NCBI RefSeq assembly: GCF_037029465.1
Contig: NZ_JAYMEM010000005.1
Span: forward strand, 217,293 to 281,292
From: Mesoflavibacter sp037029465
Lineage (GTDB): Bacteria > Bacteroidota > Bacteroidia > Flavobacteriales > Flavobacteriaceae
Length of the DNA: 64,000 bases
Direction of reading: 5' to 3'
The notes under the pieces were generated by a model, which was not told where the DNA came from, did no database searches, and saw only the letters and a program-made list of their open reading frames with translations. The stretch's first letter is position 1, and each line of letters starts with the position of its first letter. Shown piece after piece: positions 61,983 to 64,000 of this stretch. The translations under genes and the position numbers were made by a program.

Positions 61983-63086
61983 TTAAAATTCAAATTTTAA
62001 TTGTACGCTAACGCTCTTCTTTTCTTCTGTTTTTTTAGTGTTTTGTTCGGTGTTTAGATTAGATAAAGAAATACCTAATAAACGTACAGAATTGCTCAGT
62101 TTTTCTTGATATAATAAATCTTTAGCGGTTTCTAAAATTACAGACTTGTCAGCAAAAAAATAGGGCAATGTTTTACTTCGTGTTTGCAGTGTAAAATCGC
62201 TGTATTTAATCTTTAAAGTTACTGTTTTACCAGCAACTTTACTTTTACTTAATCGTTTAGAAACTTCTTCAGCAATATGCTCTAATTTTTCAAGCATAAA
62301 TATTTCTGAAGATAAGTTTTTACTAAATGTACGCTCTGCAGCAAGGCTTTTCCTTATTCTATTTGGTTTTACTTGGCTGTTATGTATTCCTCTAACTATG
62401 TAGTAATAATAAGAACCAGATTTGCCAAAATGTTGCTCTAAATATTCTAGAGTTTTTGATTTTAAATCTTTACCAGTAAAGATGCCTTTTTGATACATTT
62501 TTTCGGCAGTTACTTTACCTATTCCGTAAAACTTTCTAATATCTAAATCTTCTAAAAAATCTAAAACTTCTTCAGGATTAACCGTTTTTTGTCCGTTAGG
62601 TTTGTTGTAATCGCTAGCAACTTTTGCAACAAATTTATTAATACTTACTCCAGCAGAAGCTGTTAAACCAACTTCATTATAAATTCGATTTCTAATTTCT
62701 TCAGCAATTAAAGAAGCACTTGGGTTTCCTTTTTTATTTTGAGTCACATCTAAGTAAGCTTCATCTAAAGATAAAGGTTCAACTAAGTCAGTATAATCAA
62801 AAAATATGGCTCTAATTTTATTAGAAATTTCTTTATAACGTTCAAAATCTGTTCTAACAAAAATTAAATCAGGACACAGTTTTTTTGCTAATTGACCAGA
62901 CATAGCACTTTTAACTCCAAATTTTCTAGCCTCATAACTTGCAGCACTAATAACACCACGTGCACTACCGCCACCAACAGCAATTGGTTTACCTTTAAGA
63001 TCGGGATTATCCATTTGCGCTACAGATGCGTAAAAAGCATCCATATCTACATGAATAATTTTTCTTATTGGTAAATCGTTTTGCAT
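61983..63086 (-). CDS. dinB: DNA polymerase IV
   Basis: This Y-family translesion polymerase has palm acidic residues in HVDMDAFYASV and SLDEAYLDVT. Other motifs are GVISAASYEARKFGVKSAM, GLTASAGVSINKFVAKVASD with the catalytic helix-hairpin-helix, and GIGKVTAEKMYQKG. The 367-residue length fits. No beta-clamp motif is obvious at the C-terminus (VQLKFEF may serve). An SOS box was not identified. Confidence 0.96.
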   Translation of the reverse strand: MQNDLPIRKIIHVDMDAFYASVAQMDNPDLKGKPIAVGGGSARGVISAASYEARKFGVKSAMSGQLAKKLCPDLIFVRTDFERYKEISNKIRAIFFDYTDLVEPLSLDEAYLDVTQNKKGNPSASLIAEEIRNRIYNEVGLTASAGVSINKFVAKVASDYNKPNGQKTVNPEEVLDFLEDLDIRKFYGIGKVTAEKMYQKGIFTGKDLKSKTLEYLEQHFGKSGSYYYYIVRGIHNSQVKPNRIRKSLAAERTFSKNLSSEIFMLEKLEHIAEEVSKRLSKSKVAGKTVTLKIKYSDFTLQTRSKTLPYFFADKSVILETAKDLLYQEKLSNSVRLLGISLSNLNTEQNTKKTEEKKSVSVQLKFEF

Positions 63087-63139
63087 AGTGTAAATTTAGA
63101 CAATATTACTAACGTTATTAGATAGCATTTTCAAATTTT

Positions 63140-63610
63140 ATGATTGAAATAGAAAGAAAGTTTTTAGTAAAATCTCAAGCTTTTAAAGATGAAGCTTTTA
63201 ATAAAACACATATAAAACAAGGTTTTTTAAGTACAGATAAAGAAAGAACGGTTAGAGTTAGGCTTAAAGGAGAAAAAGGCTTTTTGACAATAAAAGGATC
63301 TTCTTCTAACGATGGATTATCAAGGTTTGAATGGGAAAAAGAGATTAGTAAAGAAGATGCAGAACAGCTTTTTAAATTGTGTAAACAAGGAATTATTGAT
63401 AAGATAAGATATGAGGTTAAGTCAGGTAATCACATCTTTGAAATTGATGAGTTTTTTGGTGATAATGAAGGTTTAGTTATAGCAGAAATAGAACTTAACA
63501 CCGAAGATGAAGCATTTGAAAAACCTAATTGGTTAGGAAACGAAGTAACAGGAGATATTAGGTATTATAATTCGCAATTAAGTAATCAACCTTTTAAAAC
63601 ATGGAAATAA
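63140..63610 (+). CDS. CYTH domain protein (triphosphate tunnel metalloenzyme)
   Basis: The 156-residue protein starts with the CYTH signature IEIERKFLV (EXEXK). Acidic and basic tunnel residues recur (TVRVRLKGEKGFLTIKG, EWEKEIS, IAEIELN). Members hydrolyse tripolyphosphate or nucleoside triphosphates. It is cytoplasmic, divergent from dinB, and unlinked to a known partner. Confidence 0.9.
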   Translation: MIEIERKFLVKSQAFKDEAFNKTHIKQGFLSTDKERTVRVRLKGEKGFLTIKGSSSNDGLSRFEWEKEISKEDAEQLFKLCKQGIIDKIRYEVKSGNHIFEIDEFFGDNEGLVIAEIELNTEDEAFEKPNWLGNEVTGDIRYYNSQLSNQPFKTWK

Positions 63611-63645
63611 AAAAAGCCTAACTAATTTAGTTAGGCTTTTTTTTA
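63611..63645. terminator. Bidirectional terminator between the CYTH and OmpA genes
   Basis: The stem AAAAGCCTAACTAA with its complement TTAGTTAGGCTTTT has T-runs on both sides, serving two convergent genes. Confidence 0.8.
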
Positions 63646-63657
63646 TATTTTTCAACC

Positions 63658-64000
63658 TTACTTTTTCACAATCAAGAATTGGCTTCTTCTGTTAAGTTGG
63701 TGTTGTTCTTTGCTACAAGGGTTACAGTCTACAGCAGGCTCAGTTTCACCTTTACCAGTTGCAGATATTCTGCTAGCATCAATACCTTTAGAGATAATGT
63801 ACTGTCTTGTAGTTTGCGCACGTCTTTCTGATAAACCTTGGTTGTAGCTATCAGAACCTCTAAAGTCTGTGTGAGACGTTGCTTCTATAACCATGTCTGG
63901 GTATTTGTTCATTACTTGTACTAAGTTATCTAATTCAAACGCTGCTTTTGCTGTGATGTTTGATTTATCAAACTCAAAGTAAATTGGGTTTAATACCACT
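63658..64000 (-). CDS. OmpA family protein, C-terminal part (cut by the window end)
   Basis: Only the C-terminal 113 residues are in the window; the reading frame continues past base 64000, so the apparent GTG at 63999 is not the start. The OmpA domain is complete: IYFEFDKSNITAKAAFEL, IEATSHTDFRGSDSYNQGLSERRAQTTRQYI, and NRRSQFLIVKK. It likely anchors an outer-membrane protein to peptidoglycan. Confidence 0.9.
   Translation of the reverse strand, partial: VVLNPIYFEFDKSNITAKAAFELDNLVQVMNKYPDMVIEATSHTDFRGSDSYNQGLSERRAQTTRQYIISKGIDASRISATGKGETEPAVDCNPCSKEQHQLNRRSQFLIVKK

Overview
The window is a chromosomal segment of a marine-type member of the Flavobacteriaceae (Bacteroidota). It is AT-rich, several secreted proteins end in type IX secretion (T9SS) sorting domains, promoters fit the Bacteroidota pattern TTG-N17-23-TAnnTTTG, and there are 7TM-DISM hybrid kinases, IPExxxVDY proteins and TSP3/OmpA porins. 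Genus cannot be fixed from the sequence alone. Most of the window is ordinary core genome: no rRNA, IS element, prophage or CRISPR array was seen.

Layout: 0-5.2 kb holds a T9SS metalloprotease and a three-gene operon (FAD oxidoreductase, mtgA, GreA-like protein). 5.2-11.6 kb is the accessory region of interest: rtcB RNA ligase, a slipin, a cluster of tRNA-like elements, a TPR protein with a polylysine tail, a small ORF, an unknown 203-residue protein, and a divergent WYL-domain regulator. 11.5-18.8 kb carries an ABC ATPase and a complete RND efflux operon. 19-27.9 kb holds a prolyl oligopeptidase, a T9SS FG-GAP protein with a dihaem lipoprotein, asd, mscL, alr and tdk. 28-42.5 kb holds rsmI, CMD and OsmC proteins, recJ, MFS, an LpxH/QueD pair, a 2OG oxygenase, MATE, USP and a hybrid kinase. 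42.5-51.4 kb holds an AddAB-like helicase-nuclease pair separated by ompA and kbl. 51.5-64 kb holds sod, purF, a PfkB kinase, RNase H, purN, acpP-fabF-rnc, an IPExxxVDY gene, pyk, dinB, a CYTH protein and a partial OmpA protein.

The most interesting part is 6.6-10.5 kb. On the minus strand there are four tRNA-like elements in tandem. Two read as ordinary cloverleaves (Pro-UGG-like, Tyr-GUA). The next two only fold if they are circularly permuted: the T arm and 3' acceptor strand come first, then a shared TAAC loop, then the 5' acceptor strand, D arm and anticodon arm. The second of these is a complete permuted tRNA-Leu(UAG). Three copies of an inverted repeat (core CGCAAAAACATTGCG on the minus strand) lie at an identical 11-base spacing from a -7 box, in front of rtcB, in front of the tRNA-like cluster, and in front of the unknown 203-residue gene beside the WYL regulator. 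The sequence therefore suggests one regulon coupling an RNA ligase, broken or permuted tRNA-like RNAs and a WYL sensor. The function (RNA-damage sensing, decoy or repair) is inference.

Other non-coding candidates are a short minus-strand RNA with promoter and terminator at 52.2 kb, and two unlisted small membrane peptides at 36.7-36.9 kb.
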